Positions 6,357-15,327 of a DNA stretch of 20,697 nucleotides are shown piece after piece (position 1 is the stretch's first letter; each line of letters starts with the position of its first letter). The DNA is taken from the NCBI GenBank assembly GCA_002340255.1, contig DDLS01000003.1, positions 1-20,697 on the forward strand, read 5' to 3'. Below the pieces are notes generated by a model that was given only the letters and a program-made list of their open reading frames with translations, made no database searches and had not been told where the DNA came from. Origin of the DNA: Cyanobacteria bacterium UBA2566. GTDB taxonomy: Bacteria > Cyanobacteriota > Cyanobacteriia > Cyanobacteriales > Desertifilaceae. The translations under genes were made by a program, and so were the position numbers.

Positions 6357-8423
6357 ATGTCTGAGGTTTCCCAAGTGTTTGAATATCCCCAAAGCCGTCA
6401 AGTCGATCGAGTTGATGATTACCACGGTACCCCAGTATCCGATCCCTATCGATGGCTAGAGGACTTAGAGTCAGAAGAAACCCAAGCCTGGGTTGAAGAT
6501 CAAAACAAAATTACGTTTGAGTTTTTAGAACAAATCCCTACCCGGGAATCGCTCAAAAGTCGTCTTGAAGAACTCTGGAATTATGAGAAATATGCCATTC
6601 CCTCGAAACAAGGCGATCGCCTATTCTATTTTAAAAACTCCGGACTGCAAAATCAATCCGTTCTCTACTGTCTCCAAGAGCCGGATGCCGAGCCTCAGAT
6701 TTTACTCGATCCTAATACTTTATCAGACGATGGTACAACGGCCTTATCCAGAATTGCTATTTCTGAAAATGGGCAATACCTCGCCTATGGCTTATCCCAA
6801 TCCGGTTCTGATTGGCAAGAGTGGAAAGTCAGGAATATTGACAGCAAAGAAGATCTCGGGGACCATTTGAAATGGATTAAATTTTCTACGGTTACTTGGT
6901 CGAAAGATACTCAAGGGTTTTATTACAACCGCTACGCCGAACCCAAAGAAGGGCAAGAATATCAAGAACAAAACTATTACGAAAAACTGTATTACCATCG
7001 GCTCGGCGATTCTCAATCGGAAGATCAACTCATCTATGAGCGTCCCGATCAAAAAGAATGGGGCTTTTCTCCGACAATCACGGAAGATGGAAAATACTTA
7101 CTGATTAGTGTTTGGCGCTCGACAGAACTGAAAAATCTGGTGTTTTATCAAGATTTAAGCCAAGACAACAGTCCCATCATTGAATTAATCTCTGAATTTG
7201 AAGACAGTTATCAATTTATTGGCAATCAAGGCTCAATCTTCTGGTTTATAACCAATTGGCAAGCCCCCAAGTGGCGAGTCATTGCGATCGATATCAACCA
7301 TCCAGAACAAGAGAATTGGCAAGAGATTATTCCCGAATCGAATGATGTGATCGGCGAAGTGAGTTTGCTCAATCATCAGTTTGTGGTTCAATCGATGCAA
7401 GATGCTCATTCTCAAGTTAAGATCTATAGCTTAAAGGGAGAGTATCTAAAAACTCTTGCGTTACCTGGTTTAGGTTCAGTGAGTGGGTTTAATGGTAAAC
7501 CGGAAGATACAGAAACCTTCTATAGCTTTACCAGCTATACAACTCCCACGACTATTTATCGCTATGACTTGCTGACAGGAGAAAGTACCCTGTATCGGCA
7601 ACCAGAAGTGAACTTTAATCCGGATAACTATGAGAGTAAGCAAGTGTTTTATCCCAGTAAAGATGGCACCCAAGTTCCTCTCTTTATTACCCATAAGAAA
7701 GGGATTACCCTTGATGGATCGAATCCAACCTTACTCTATGGCTATGGGGGCTTTAGTATTTCACTGACTCCAGGTTTTTCAGTTAGTCATTTAGTGTGGA
7801 TGGAGCAGGGAGGAATTTATGCAGTTCCCAATTTACGGGGCGGTGGAGAATATGGGGAAGACTGGCATCAAGCGGGGATGAAACAAAATAAACAAAATGT
7901 GTTTGATGATTTTATTGCGGCAGCAGAATGGTTAATTGAACAAAAGTATACGTGTTCGGAGAAATTGGCGATCGCCGGTGGCAGTAATGGCGGTTTATTA
8001 GTCGGCGCGTCTCTAACGCAACGCCCCGACTTATTTGGCGCTGCCCTTCCCGCTGTCGGTGTTATGGATATGCTGCGATTCCATAAATTTACCATTGGCT
8101 GGGCTTGGTGCGATGAATATGGCTGTGCCGATCATTCAGAAGATTTTGAACACCTCTATCGCTATTCCCCCTTACACAACCTGAAACCCGGAACCGCCTA
8201 TCCTGCTACTCTAGTGACAACCAGCGATCGCGACGATCGAGTTGTTCCTTCCCACAGTTTCAAATTTGCTGCAGCTCTACAAGCTGCCCACAGGGCTTCA
8301 TCTCCAGTCTTGATCCGCATTGAAACCAAAGCCGGGCATGGTGCAGGAAAGCCCACCAGCAAACAAATCCAAGAAATTGCTGATAAATGGGCATTTCTCA
8401 CCCAAGTTCTCGGTATTGCCTAA
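6357..8423 (+). CDS. Prolyl oligopeptidase (S9A serine peptidase)
   Basis: From ATG 6357 the product is 688 residues, close to the roughly 700 of S9A prolyl oligopeptidases. These cut short peptides after proline and exclude large proteins by a seven-bladed propeller. The N-terminus (DPYRWLED about 40 residues in) begins the family signature. The propeller fills the middle, and the C-terminal hydrolase domain holds the triad: Ser543 in GGSNGG, Asp626 in DRDDRVVP, and His661 in KAGHGAG. Arg628 matches the substrate-binding arginine of the porcine enzyme. An in-frame TTG at 6300 would add 19 residues ahead of MSEVSQVFEYP; I judge the ATG better. No signal peptide is seen, so it is probably cytosolic. 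Its 3' end overlaps the convergent pentapeptide-repeat gene by 26 bp. Confidence 0.94.
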   Translation: MSEVSQVFEYPQSRQVDRVDDYHGTPVSDPYRWLEDLESEETQAWVEDQNKITFEFLEQIPTRESLKSRLEELWNYEKYAIPSKQGDRLFYFKNSGLQNQSVLYCLQEPDAEPQILLDPNTLSDDGTTALSRIAISENGQYLAYGLSQSGSDWQEWKVRNIDSKEDLGDHLKWIKFSTVTWSKDTQGFYYNRYAEPKEGQEYQEQNYYEKLYYHRLGDSQSEDQLIYERPDQKEWGFSPTITEDGKYLLISVWRSTELKNLVFYQDLSQDNSPIIELISEFEDSYQFIGNQGSIFWFITNWQAPKWRVIAIDINHPEQENWQEIIPESNDVIGEVSLLNHQFVVQSMQDAHSQVKIYSLKGEYLKTLALPGLGSVSGFNGKPEDTETFYSFTSYTTPTTIYRYDLLTGESTLYRQPEVNFNPDNYESKQVFYPSKDGTQVPLFITHKKGITLDGSNPTLLYGYGGFSISLTPGFSVSHLVWMEQGGIYAVPNLRGGGEYGEDWHQAGMKQNKQNVFDDFIAAAEWLIEQKYTCSEKLAIAGGSNGGLLVGASLTQRPDLFGAALPAVGVMDMLRFHKFTIGWAWCDEYGCADHSEDFEHLYRYSPLHNLKPGTAYPATLVTTSDRDDRVVPSHSFKFAAALQAAHRASSPVLIRIETKAGHGAGKPTSKQIQEIADKWAFLTQVLGIA

Positions 8424-9234
8424 CTAGGTTCACGTCAAATCCCTTGGGAAACACAGCACCAGTGACTGAAGCCCCCTCTAAATTCGCCTGCGATAGATTG
8501 GATAGGGTAAAATCCGTATCCATTAACACCGCTTCGCTTAAATTAGCTTCGGTGAAATTCGTCCAGTAGAGTTGGGCGCGATAGAGGGTGGCTTGGTGCA
8601 AATCTGCCGAACGAAAAGAAACCCCCATTAAATTGCTCGATCGCAAACTCGCCTCTCGTAAAATCGCCCGGCGCAGAGACGCACCCATGAGAATGGCTTG
8701 ACTGAGATCGGCCTGTTCCAAATCTGCCGTTTCTAACATGGATTGCGCTAAGATACTATGGGCTAATTTAGCCTGTTTAAGAATCGCCCCATTCAGGATA
8801 GCGTGGGTTAAATTAGCATATTCCAGAACCGTATGGTGCATAGAGGCATTGATCAATTTCGCCCGACTCAAACAAGCCTTTTGTAAATTGGCATGGTTTA
8901 AGATTGCCTCATTGAGATTACAGTCACTCAAATTCGCCCCTTGTAAATTTGCGCCTTGGAGATTCGTACCGCTCAGGAAGGCTTCGTGCAAAGAAGTTTC
9001 TTCCAAGTGTGCCCCAATGAGGTTCGCTCCTGTCAGCATGGCTTGATTCATAAACGCTTGACTAAAGGTGGCTCCCCCTAGGGTGGCTCCCGTCAAATTG
9101 ACTTTGATCAAATTGGCTTGCGTGAAGTTGATTTCGCAGAGGTTGGCTTGGCGCAAGTCTGCGTTCGCCAAATTGACTTGGCAAAAATTCCGTTCTCCTG
9201 CACGATAGCGCTCTAGTAGTTCTGAAGCCTTCAT
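8398..9234 (-). CDS. Pentapeptide-repeat protein (278 aa)
   Basis: After an N-terminal cap, MKASELLERYRAGERNF, almost the whole protein consists of A(N/D)LxxA-type pentapeptides. These fold into a right-handed quadrilateral beta-helix. The last ~15 residues (KGFDVNLVRQYRELG) depart from the repeat and probably cap the helix. Cyanobacteria carry many such proteins, mostly of unknown function; a few elsewhere mimic DNA and inhibit gyrase. ATG 9234 is chosen because GAGGAA lies seven bases before it. The frame extends 20 codons upstream without such a site. The N-terminal cap is nearly identical to that of the second pentapeptide protein (15743-16441), suggesting paralogues. No signal peptide or fused catalytic domain is present. 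Confidence 0.9.
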   Translation of the reverse strand: MKASELLERYRAGERNFCQVNLANADLRQANLCEINFTQANLIKVNLTGATLGGATFSQAFMNQAMLTGANLIGAHLEETSLHEAFLSGTNLQGANLQGANLSDCNLNEAILNHANLQKACLSRAKLINASMHHTVLEYANLTHAILNGAILKQAKLAHSILAQSMLETADLEQADLSQAILMGASLRRAILREASLRSSNLMGVSFRSADLHQATLYRAQLYWTNFTEANLSEAVLMDTDFTLSNLSQANLEGASVTGAVFPKGFDVNLVRQYRELG

Positions 9235-9569
9235 TGCGTGTTCCTCATCAATTGAGTTTTTGGAGAAATTGTGTTGTTGCTCTCCTGTTTTCAATCATAT
9301 TCTGAGATTCCTCTGTGTACCAGGGTGGTGTGGGGTGTTGGGGATGGGAGGTTTTTATCTTATTGTTAAACTTTATAGCAATTTTTGCTCTTATGTGGTA
9401 TTTGGCTATCCCCCTGCGACAACCGTATCTGATGTCAATACAGTGGGATTGATCGAGATTTTGGCGATCGCCTAAAATTCCCGCCTTCCGCCAGAATTAG
9501 ATCAAATTCTTAAATGTTGGCATCAATTAGGTATACAATCATGATTAATTATTAATGATTAATTGTTCC
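9235..9569. other. Intergenic region, no gene seen
   Basis: These 335 bp separate divergent genes. A plus-strand frame at 9260-9475 gives a 71-residue product with no recognisable motif and no good ribosome site, so I do not call it. A HIP1 palindrome GGCGATCGCC lies near 9463. Just before the next gene is an A/T-rich, partly self-complementary stretch (ATGATTAATTATTAATGATTAATT, read in two parts from 9541). Its first 13 bases also occur before the K+ channel gene. No convincing paired -35/-10 was found. Confidence 0.5.
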
Positions 9570-10178
9570 ATGCGTTTGGGTAAAATCGTTAAATCTAATT
9601 CCCATTGTGATTATGTTGTCCAACTCGATGAAAAGCACGATTTATTGAATCCACCGGAACCCGAGGATTATGGGTTTGGTTGTTTTGTGAAGCTCGAAGA
9701 TCTCGGCGATCGCCATTGGGCAGTAGGTTTAGTTTATAATTCCCAGTTGTTTAATCCCCAATTTCTGAATACGGGGCCTCGATTGTCGAACGATCCCGAT
9801 CCCTTCTTTACACCAGATTTGATTGTCGAAACACGGGTTTTACTGGGTACAATTTTAATTGGAGAGTTCATCCAAGGGGGCGATCGCCTCCATGGAGCGC
9901 AAGGAATCCCTAGGGTTGTAGTTCCCGTTAATACTCCAGTCTTTAAGATGAGTCCCGAAGAAATTTATCAGTTTCACTTAAACGCCCAAGGCCGCCCCCA
10001 TTTAGGCTACTATGCTCATGTATTGCGCAGTGGGGGCATGTTTGCCTCGCAGTTAGTGCAACAAGTTATTGGCGAATTAATTGACCAAAATCTGTTTTCG
10101 GAAGCCGATCGAAGGGCATTAGATATTCTCCGGAAAGAGTTAGCATGGAAGAATACATTAGGCTCGATTAAGCATTAA
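9570..10178 (+). CDS. Conserved cyanobacterial protein, probable HAS-barrel-like fold
   Basis: From ATG 9570 the product is 202 residues. An in-frame ATG at 9555 would add five residues, but MRLGKIVKS is the more natural beginning. The first ~100 residues contain GKIVKSNSHCDYVVQL and an EDYGFGCFVKLE segment followed by WAVGLVYNSQLFNPQF. This resembles the N-terminal HAS-barrel of HerA/ATP-synthase-like proteins. The second half has a proline-rich core (GIPRVVVPVNTPVF) and an alpha-helical end. The assignment is from pattern memory and tentative. No ATPase motif is present, so it would be the barrel alone. It ends 34 bp before the membrane GTPase gene on the same strand, which suggests co-transcription and possibly joint work. 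Confidence 0.72.
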   Translation: MRLGKIVKSNSHCDYVVQLDEKHDLLNPPEPEDYGFGCFVKLEDLGDRHWAVGLVYNSQLFNPQFLNTGPRLSNDPDPFFTPDLIVETRVLLGTILIGEFIQGGDRLHGAQGIPRVVVPVNTPVFKMSPEEIYQFHLNAQGRPHLGYYAHVLRSGGMFASQLVQQVIGELIDQNLFSEADRRALDILRKELAWKNTLGSIKH

Positions 10179-10212
10179 TAACATCAATAAAAGTTTTGAT
10201 TTTTAATAGATT

Positions 10213-12126
10213 ATGATGCGCTTTAAGCTGTGGCAATGGATAGTTTTAATTACCCCGATCGCCTCGATCGCAATTTTACTGCTTATTGCCGCCGGGTTGC
10301 AGATACATACTTGGGGACTGAGTTGGATCTGGACGATCTTTATCCTGGTGTTCTTGGGGTGGCGCTGGTTATTGGTGCTGTGGACTCGCCCCATGGTAGA
10401 GCAGGTGGAAGCAGCAGTTGCAGCCATCAGTGCAGATATGGAGGCAGTAACGGAAGAAACCCAGTCTGCCATTGGTAATGCGGAAGTCGGGGCACAGATT
10501 GAGACAGCATTAGAGACGATTCTCAAAGAGTCAAAAGGCGATCGCCCCATTTGGGAAGATCAGGTCACCTTTTTTCAACGTTGTCAAGCCGTGGTAGTGG
10601 CGGTGGCTGAGGCTTATGGGCAAAATACCCAATATCCTCTACTCAATATCTACATTCCCCAAGCCTATGGATTGGTTCAAGGAACCGTAGAGGATGTGGG
10701 ACGTGCCATTAGCCAACTCTCTCCCGTTCTCAATCAGGTAACCGTTGGCCAAGCCTATCAAGCCTATGAAATCTATCGCAAGTTGGAACCCTCGGCGCGT
10801 AAAGTATTACAGGTTTGGGGTTGGGCGCAGTGGTTGCTCAATCCAGCCGCAGCCGCAGCAAAACAGGCGACGCGCAAGTGGGGCAATAAGGCAACTCAGG
10901 AGTTACTGGTAAACTTGGGTCAAATGTTACGGGAGTCAGCCCTGCGGAATCTCTGTCGGCAGGCGATCGCCCTCTATGGTAACGTAATCCCCCCAGACTT
11001 GAATGTTTCAGCCTCCGAATTAACCCTACCGAAAGCCAAAACCGAAACCCTACGCGCCATTATTGCTAAAGCGTCCCCAGAGGAGCAGATTGAGGAACAA
11101 CCTCTGAATCTACTTTTAGTCGGACGGACCGGGGCAGGTAAAAGTAGCCTGATTAACACCTTATTTCAAGCAGAACGAGCGGAAGTGGATGTTTTACCCA
11201 GTACCGACAAAATTCAGAATTATCAATGGCAGGAAGCCAATGGCGAGGGCTTACATCTTTGGGATACCCCCGGTTACGAGCAGGTCAACCGCCCCGATTT
11301 AGCCGAGCAAGTTTTAGAGTTTGGGGCTAAAGCCGATTTAGTCTTGTTAGTGACTCCTGCCCTCGATCCAGCCTTGCAAATGGATGTGAATTTCTTGAAG
11401 CAACTCCGGGAACAGAATGAGACCTTACCCATTATTACGTTTGTCACGCAAGTTGACCGTCTGCGCCCCATCCGGGAATGGTCGCCCCCCTATGACTGGC
11501 AATTCGGAGAGCGGCCGAAGGAGTTAGCAATTCGTGAGGCAACCGAGTATCGTCAGCAACAGTTAGGGCAATGGTGCGATCGCCTCCTGCCCCTCGTCAC
11601 CGCAGATGCTCAAATCGGTCGCCAGGCTTGGAATACGGACAAACTCTCCGCCCTGCTCATGGAGGCGATCGGGCCAGTAAAAGAAGAGAGACTAGCCCGA
11701 TTTTTACGCGATCGCGATGCCCGTACCCTAGCCGCCGCCAAAATTATCGACCGCTACACGTTCCAAATGGCGACGACTCAAGGCTTAACTGCACTCCTGA
11801 AAAGTCCCGTCCTCCGATTTGTATCAACGATTGCCACCGGTTCGCCAACCCTCGCCTATCTCCTGGCCGAACAAATCCCCATTGAACAGTTACCGGTAGT
11901 GATTGGCAAGTTACAGATGTCCTACGATCTATTTTTACTCCTGAGTAATGACCCAGAGTTAGAAGTTAAATTTGAACTTTTGACCCTTTGGCCGCAACTG
12001 CTAGAAAACCCTGCAACCCCCGAAAAAAACGCCTGGGCCTTCGGTCATGCCCTGGTAGAATATTGGGTGCAAGGGTTGAGTATGGATGAGTTGGGCGATC
12101 GGGTCAAATTTTATCTAGAGACATAG
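10213..12126 (+). CDS. Membrane-anchored GTPase, Era/YeeP-like G domain
   Basis: The 637-residue protein starts with two hydrophobic helices (about 8-30 and 36-58), then a helical, Ala/Gln-rich region to about 295, and then a small-GTPase domain. G1 is GRTGAGKSS (304-312), G3 is DTPG (351-354), and the G4 position reads TQVD (412-415) instead of the usual NKxD. A C-terminal helical region of about 150 residues follows. Similar proteins occur across cyanobacteria as GTPases of unknown function, related to the YcjF/DUF697 type. The altered G4 may relax guanine specificity; Asp415 is kept. It starts with two adjacent ATGs (10213, 10216). It probably forms an operon with the 9570-10178 gene. A role in membrane stress or organisation is inference. 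Confidence 0.87.
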   Translation: MMRFKLWQWIVLITPIASIAILLLIAAGLQIHTWGLSWIWTIFILVFLGWRWLLVLWTRPMVEQVEAAVAAISADMEAVTEETQSAIGNAEVGAQIETALETILKESKGDRPIWEDQVTFFQRCQAVVVAVAEAYGQNTQYPLLNIYIPQAYGLVQGTVEDVGRAISQLSPVLNQVTVGQAYQAYEIYRKLEPSARKVLQVWGWAQWLLNPAAAAAKQATRKWGNKATQELLVNLGQMLRESALRNLCRQAIALYGNVIPPDLNVSASELTLPKAKTETLRAIIAKASPEEQIEEQPLNLLLVGRTGAGKSSLINTLFQAERAEVDVLPSTDKIQNYQWQEANGEGLHLWDTPGYEQVNRPDLAEQVLEFGAKADLVLLVTPALDPALQMDVNFLKQLREQNETLPIITFVTQVDRLRPIREWSPPYDWQFGERPKELAIREATEYRQQQLGQWCDRLLPLVTADAQIGRQAWNTDKLSALLMEAIGPVKEERLARFLRDRDARTLAAAKIIDRYTFQMATTQGLTALLKSPVLRFVSTIATGSPTLAYLLAEQIPIEQLPVVIGKLQMSYDLFLLLSNDPELEVKFELLTLWPQLLENPATPEKNAWAFGHALVEYWVQGLSMDELGDRVKFYLET

Positions 12127-12306
12127 TTTTCATCTAAGGAGCCTCCATCTTAAGTGAGAGGGTAACAGAATGTATGGTTGCAGGTGAAAAGGTTTCTCCC
12201 TACTCCATCTAAGGGCACTTTCTCTTCTAAGGGGAAATCATCCGTTATTCTAGAGATCGTGGAGAGTGAAAACCAGTATATCGACCAAGGGTAAACTAAA
12301 CAGAAC

Positions 12307-13128
12307 ATGGATATTACGGAGAAACTCAACCGTCTACAGACCCTATTTACTCAAATGGATCGGGCGCTGATTGCCTATTCTGGGGGAATTGATAGTACGT
12401 TGGTGGCGAAAATTGCCTACGATCGCCTGGGCGATCGCGCCCTAGCAGTAACGGCTGAATCCCCGTCTCTGTTGCCGGAAGATCTAGAGGATGCTAAGGT
12501 GCAAGCAGCGGCGATCGGGATTACCCATAAAATTGTCCAAACCCACGAAATGGACAATCCCAACTATACGTCGAATCCGATTAATCGTTGCTATTTCTGT
12601 AAAAGTGAACTCCATGATACTCTCAAACCCCTAGCCCAAGCCTGGGGTTATCCCTATGTTATTGATGGGGTGAATGGAGATGATTTACAGGATTATCGCC
12701 CCGGAATTCAAGCGGCAAAAGAGCGAGGAGCGCGATCGCCGTTAGCCGAAGTTGGCGTAACCAAAGCTGAAGTTCGGGAAATCTCCAAATATCTGCAACT
12801 TCCCTGGTGGGATAAACCGGCTCAACCCTGTCTGAGTTCTCGCTTTCCCTACGGCGAAGAAATTACCCTCTCTAAATTACAACGGGTAGGACGAGCCGAG
12901 CGCTATTTACGGCAACTCGGCTTAACCCAAGTTCGGGTACGCTCGGAAGGGGAAAGTGCCAGAATTGAACTCCTCCCAGAACAGATTCAGTCTTTTGTTC
13001 TCTCCACCAATTTACCGGAACTGGTGAAGCAGTTTCAGGACTTTGGCTTTCTCTATGTCACCCTCGACTTAGAAGGCTATGTCAGTGGCAAACTTAATCG
13101 CGTGTTGGGGGAAGTCGCGAGGATTTAG
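12307..13128 (+). CDS. larE: LarE-type ATP-dependent sacrificial sulfur transferase
   Basis: The 273-residue cytosolic protein carries the PP-loop SGGIDST (25-31) that activates a substrate with ATP. It also has the LarE motif NRCYFCKSEL (93-102), and Cys175 in QPCLSSRFPYG. That cysteine corresponds to Cys176 of Lactobacillus plantarum LarE, whose sulfur is given up to the pyridinium cofactor of lactate racemase. Length and domain order match the family. The usual partners larA, larB and larC are not in this window. Many genomes encode LarE without them nearby, so the sulfur acceptor here is unknown. ATG 12307 has no strong Shine-Dalgarno sequence. The flanking genes run in the same direction across gaps of about 180 bp, so it may be transcribed alone. 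Confidence 0.92.
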   Translation: MDITEKLNRLQTLFTQMDRALIAYSGGIDSTLVAKIAYDRLGDRALAVTAESPSLLPEDLEDAKVQAAAIGITHKIVQTHEMDNPNYTSNPINRCYFCKSELHDTLKPLAQAWGYPYVIDGVNGDDLQDYRPGIQAAKERGARSPLAEVGVTKAEVREISKYLQLPWWDKPAQPCLSSRFPYGEEITLSKLQRVGRAERYLRQLGLTQVRVRSEGESARIELLPEQIQSFVLSTNLPELVKQFQDFGFLYVTLDLEGYVSGKLNRVLGEVARI

Positions 13129-13236
13129 CTCAAACGTTAAACACACAGAAAAAATCTATTTTCCGAACAACTATAGTTGCACTCTGATTCTTGATTGGAG
13201 TGTCGTTAGCTGTCATTAGAAAAACTTCTCCCGATC

Positions 13237-13264
13237 TTGGAAGGTAGAAAAAGACGGATAGAAT
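13237..13264 (+). promoter_or_regulatory. Candidate sigma70-type promoter for the FkbM gene
   Basis: TTGGAA (13237-13242) and TAGAAT (13259-13264) are separated by 16 bp and lie about 40 bp before the start codon of the methyltransferase gene. The match to TTGACA/TATAAT is moderate. This is a prediction from sequence alone. Confidence 0.35.
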
Positions 13265-13303
13265 AGAAACTATTAATAACCTTATGCGTAATTTAAGGCA
13301 ATC

Positions 13304-14179
13304 ATGATCGTCTCAATTCTTTCCTGGAAATTTAACTATTTCTTTAGACTAGCTCAAGAAATCGGCTATTCAAACTTTTTATACCGTTATGGATTGCGTG
13401 GCTTCCATAAGATCCTCAAACTCAATCAAAAAATGGTTTTATTCAACAATGTGGAAATGATATTACCTTTTGGAAGTCGGTTTGGTACAGAGCTTTTCCT
13501 CAAAAGAGAGAAGTTAGATTGGGGGTCAGAAGCTTTATTAACTCAGTTTTTAGATGGAGAAAAAGTATTTATTGATGTCGGTGCAAATATTGGATACTAT
13601 AGCTTGCTTGCTGCTCCACTATCCCGTGAAGTTTATGCCTTTGAACCCGATCCAAGAGTCATTAAAATTCTAGAAGACAATATTTCACAATTTCAAAATT
13701 GTCACATTGTGAAAGAGGCACTTTATTCTCAAGTCGGAACCATGGAAATTTCTTTGAAAGCCATGCCTGAACTGAATTCACTGGTGAGAACCAAGATAGA
13801 AGATGAAGTTGAAAAAATGACGGTTAAAGTCAACACTTTAGAGAATTTCATGACCGAGTATCCTTCAGTAAAAGTTGCAGGGATTAAGACAGATGCTGAA
13901 GGCGCAGATTTTGAGATTTTATTAGGTGCGAAAAAACTACTGACCCGAGATCAACCCTTGGTTTTATCTGAGGCTTACCCCAATACAAAACTGCTGAATT
14001 TCATTGAATCCATTGGCTTTTCGTGTTATGCCTTTGTGAAACTAAAAGGCAAAGAGAATCATCAATCAAAGCCTCAATTGATGAGAATTCAAGAAAAACC
14101 GAAGAAGTACCGAACTAAAATGATTTTTATAGTTCCTGCTAGACTAGTGGCAGAGTTTGAAAAAATAGCACATCTCTAA
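13304..14179 (+). CDS. FkbM family SAM-dependent methyltransferase
   Basis: The 291-residue protein has the core of FkbM-type methyltransferases, which usually methylate hydroxyl groups on sugars or secondary metabolites. Motif I is VFIDVGANIGYYS (88-100), which binds S-adenosylmethionine. AFEPD (112-116) ends beta-2 with an acidic ribose contact. IKTDAEGAD (194-202) matches the family signature IK(I/T)DxEGA(E/D). The N-terminal 60 residues are aromatic and basic and may contact a membrane or glycan. The gene is visibly richer in A/T than its neighbours, uses many AAA, TTT and ATT codons, and contains no HIP1 site, suggesting a different history. It stands next to no sugar-biosynthesis cluster, so its substrate cannot be named. 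It is followed after 23 bp by the TPR gene. Confidence 0.9.
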   Translation: MIVSILSWKFNYFFRLAQEIGYSNFLYRYGLRGFHKILKLNQKMVLFNNVEMILPFGSRFGTELFLKREKLDWGSEALLTQFLDGEKVFIDVGANIGYYSLLAAPLSREVYAFEPDPRVIKILEDNISQFQNCHIVKEALYSQVGTMEISLKAMPELNSLVRTKIEDEVEKMTVKVNTLENFMTEYPSVKVAGIKTDAEGADFEILLGAKKLLTRDQPLVLSEAYPNTKLLNFIESIGFSCYAFVKLKGKENHQSKPQLMRIQEKPKKYRTKMIFIVPARLVAEFEKIAHL

Positions 14180-14202
14180 ATACAGCAGTTCCCCCGATCG
14201 CT

Positions 14203-15321
14203 ATGCTTGACCAAATTGCTAAAGCCTTTAAACGTAAAGACTATCGTACAGCCCAAAACTTGCTGAAGAATTTCTTGCAAAAAGAACCCCGAAATCCCTG
14301 GGGACGACTGTATGCGGGACGATTGTATGAAGAAAAAAGGAAACTGGACTTAGCTGAATCCATTTATCGGCAATTATTACAGCAAGCGGAACATCCGAAA
14401 ATTGTTTCTCAAGCTCGCTCTGGACTGGAACGACTGCAAAGCCAAAAAGAAGCTCAGGAACAGCAACAACGACAACAGGCAATCGCCAGAGTCAGCCAAG
14501 ATCCAAACCAAGCCAAACCTGGCTTATTAATTATTGAACCGGTTGTTGGAGAAGCGCGTAAAGCAGCAGCGAAAGAATTTTCGCGGATCATGAACCTGGA
14601 CTTTTATAGTGCCCAACGGCAACTCCCTGGACGGTTTTGGCGTTTGCATCGCACGGGGAATATAGGCGAATTGGGGATTTATGGTCAAGAATTGCGAGAG
14701 GTGGGAATTCCGGCGTTTTGGGTGAATTTAGAGAAAATTGAGCAGATCCGGGTGTTTCGGGTGCAGTCGATTTCGGAACTAGGAAAAACGGTTAGTATCA
14801 TGTGCCATGATGAATCCAATCAGTTGGGAACTTTGAGTTTTGAATGGTCAGAAGTGGCACAACGGGTAGAGGGAAAGTTACCTGTTTTTGAATCAGTGGT
14901 GATGTTAGTGAGCGGAAAACAGGAGAGGGTGGAGCGCACTCAGGATTATGTTTATCTGTGTGATTTACATCTTCCCCAGAGAAATTGCTTACTACGGTTT
15001 TGCGATCGCTCCTTTGAATTTCATCATAGTGTGGGGATTATTCCCCCAGATACTCCTCGCTCTCAACTGAGTACCCGTCTTCAATGGAATAGCTTAATTC
15101 AAGTGATGATTCAACACCTCCCCCAGACTCCCCTTTGGTCAGATTTTACCCCTTTTGCGGAAACGGTCTTACAGGAAGCTAAAGTGGTGGCAGATCCGAG
15201 AGATTTGTTTGGGGAAATTCGGCCCTATATTGATATTTTCCGCAGAGCAGAAACAGAAACCAACTGGGATCGCGCTTTTGCCCTGTACAGTGGCTTAGTA
15301 TTCTGCCGTGAAGCAGATTAA
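14203..15321 (+). CDS. TPR-domain protein with unknown C-terminal domain
   Basis: The first 70 or so of 372 residues form two tetratricopeptide-type helical hairpins (KDYRTAQNLLKNFLQKEP, then KLDLAESIYRQLLQQA). These are followed by a Gln/Glu-rich linker at about 78-92. The remaining 270 residues form an apparently globular, beta-rich domain that I cannot assign. It has no membrane segment or signal peptide. TPR units bind partner proteins, so a scaffold or adaptor role is plausible but unproven. I believe similar proteins are widespread in cyanobacteria. ATG 14203 lies 23 bp after the FkbM gene, so the two may share a transcript, although their base composition differs. The 3' end is close to the receiver-domain remnant. 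Confidence 0.78.
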   Translation: MLDQIAKAFKRKDYRTAQNLLKNFLQKEPRNPWGRLYAGRLYEEKRKLDLAESIYRQLLQQAEHPKIVSQARSGLERLQSQKEAQEQQQRQQAIARVSQDPNQAKPGLLIIEPVVGEARKAAAKEFSRIMNLDFYSAQRQLPGRFWRLHRTGNIGELGIYGQELREVGIPAFWVNLEKIEQIRVFRVQSISELGKTVSIMCHDESNQLGTLSFEWSEVAQRVEGKLPVFESVVMLVSGKQERVERTQDYVYLCDLHLPQRNCLLRFCDRSFEFHHSVGIIPPDTPRSQLSTRLQWNSLIQVMIQHLPQTPLWSDFTPFAETVLQEAKVVADPRDLFGEIRPYIDIFRRAETETNWDRAFALYSGLVFCREAD

Positions 15322-15327
15322 ATATTC

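Noticed and set aside
8738..9046. Repetitive frame antisense to the first pentapeptide gene
   Set aside because: Its repeats mirror the pentapeptide code on the other strand; the minus-strand product matches a known family.
9260..9475. 71-residue plus-strand frame in the gap before the HAS-like gene
   Set aside because: No motif, no ribosome site and odd composition; it begins inside the minus-strand leader of the pentapeptide gene and looks like non-coding DNA.
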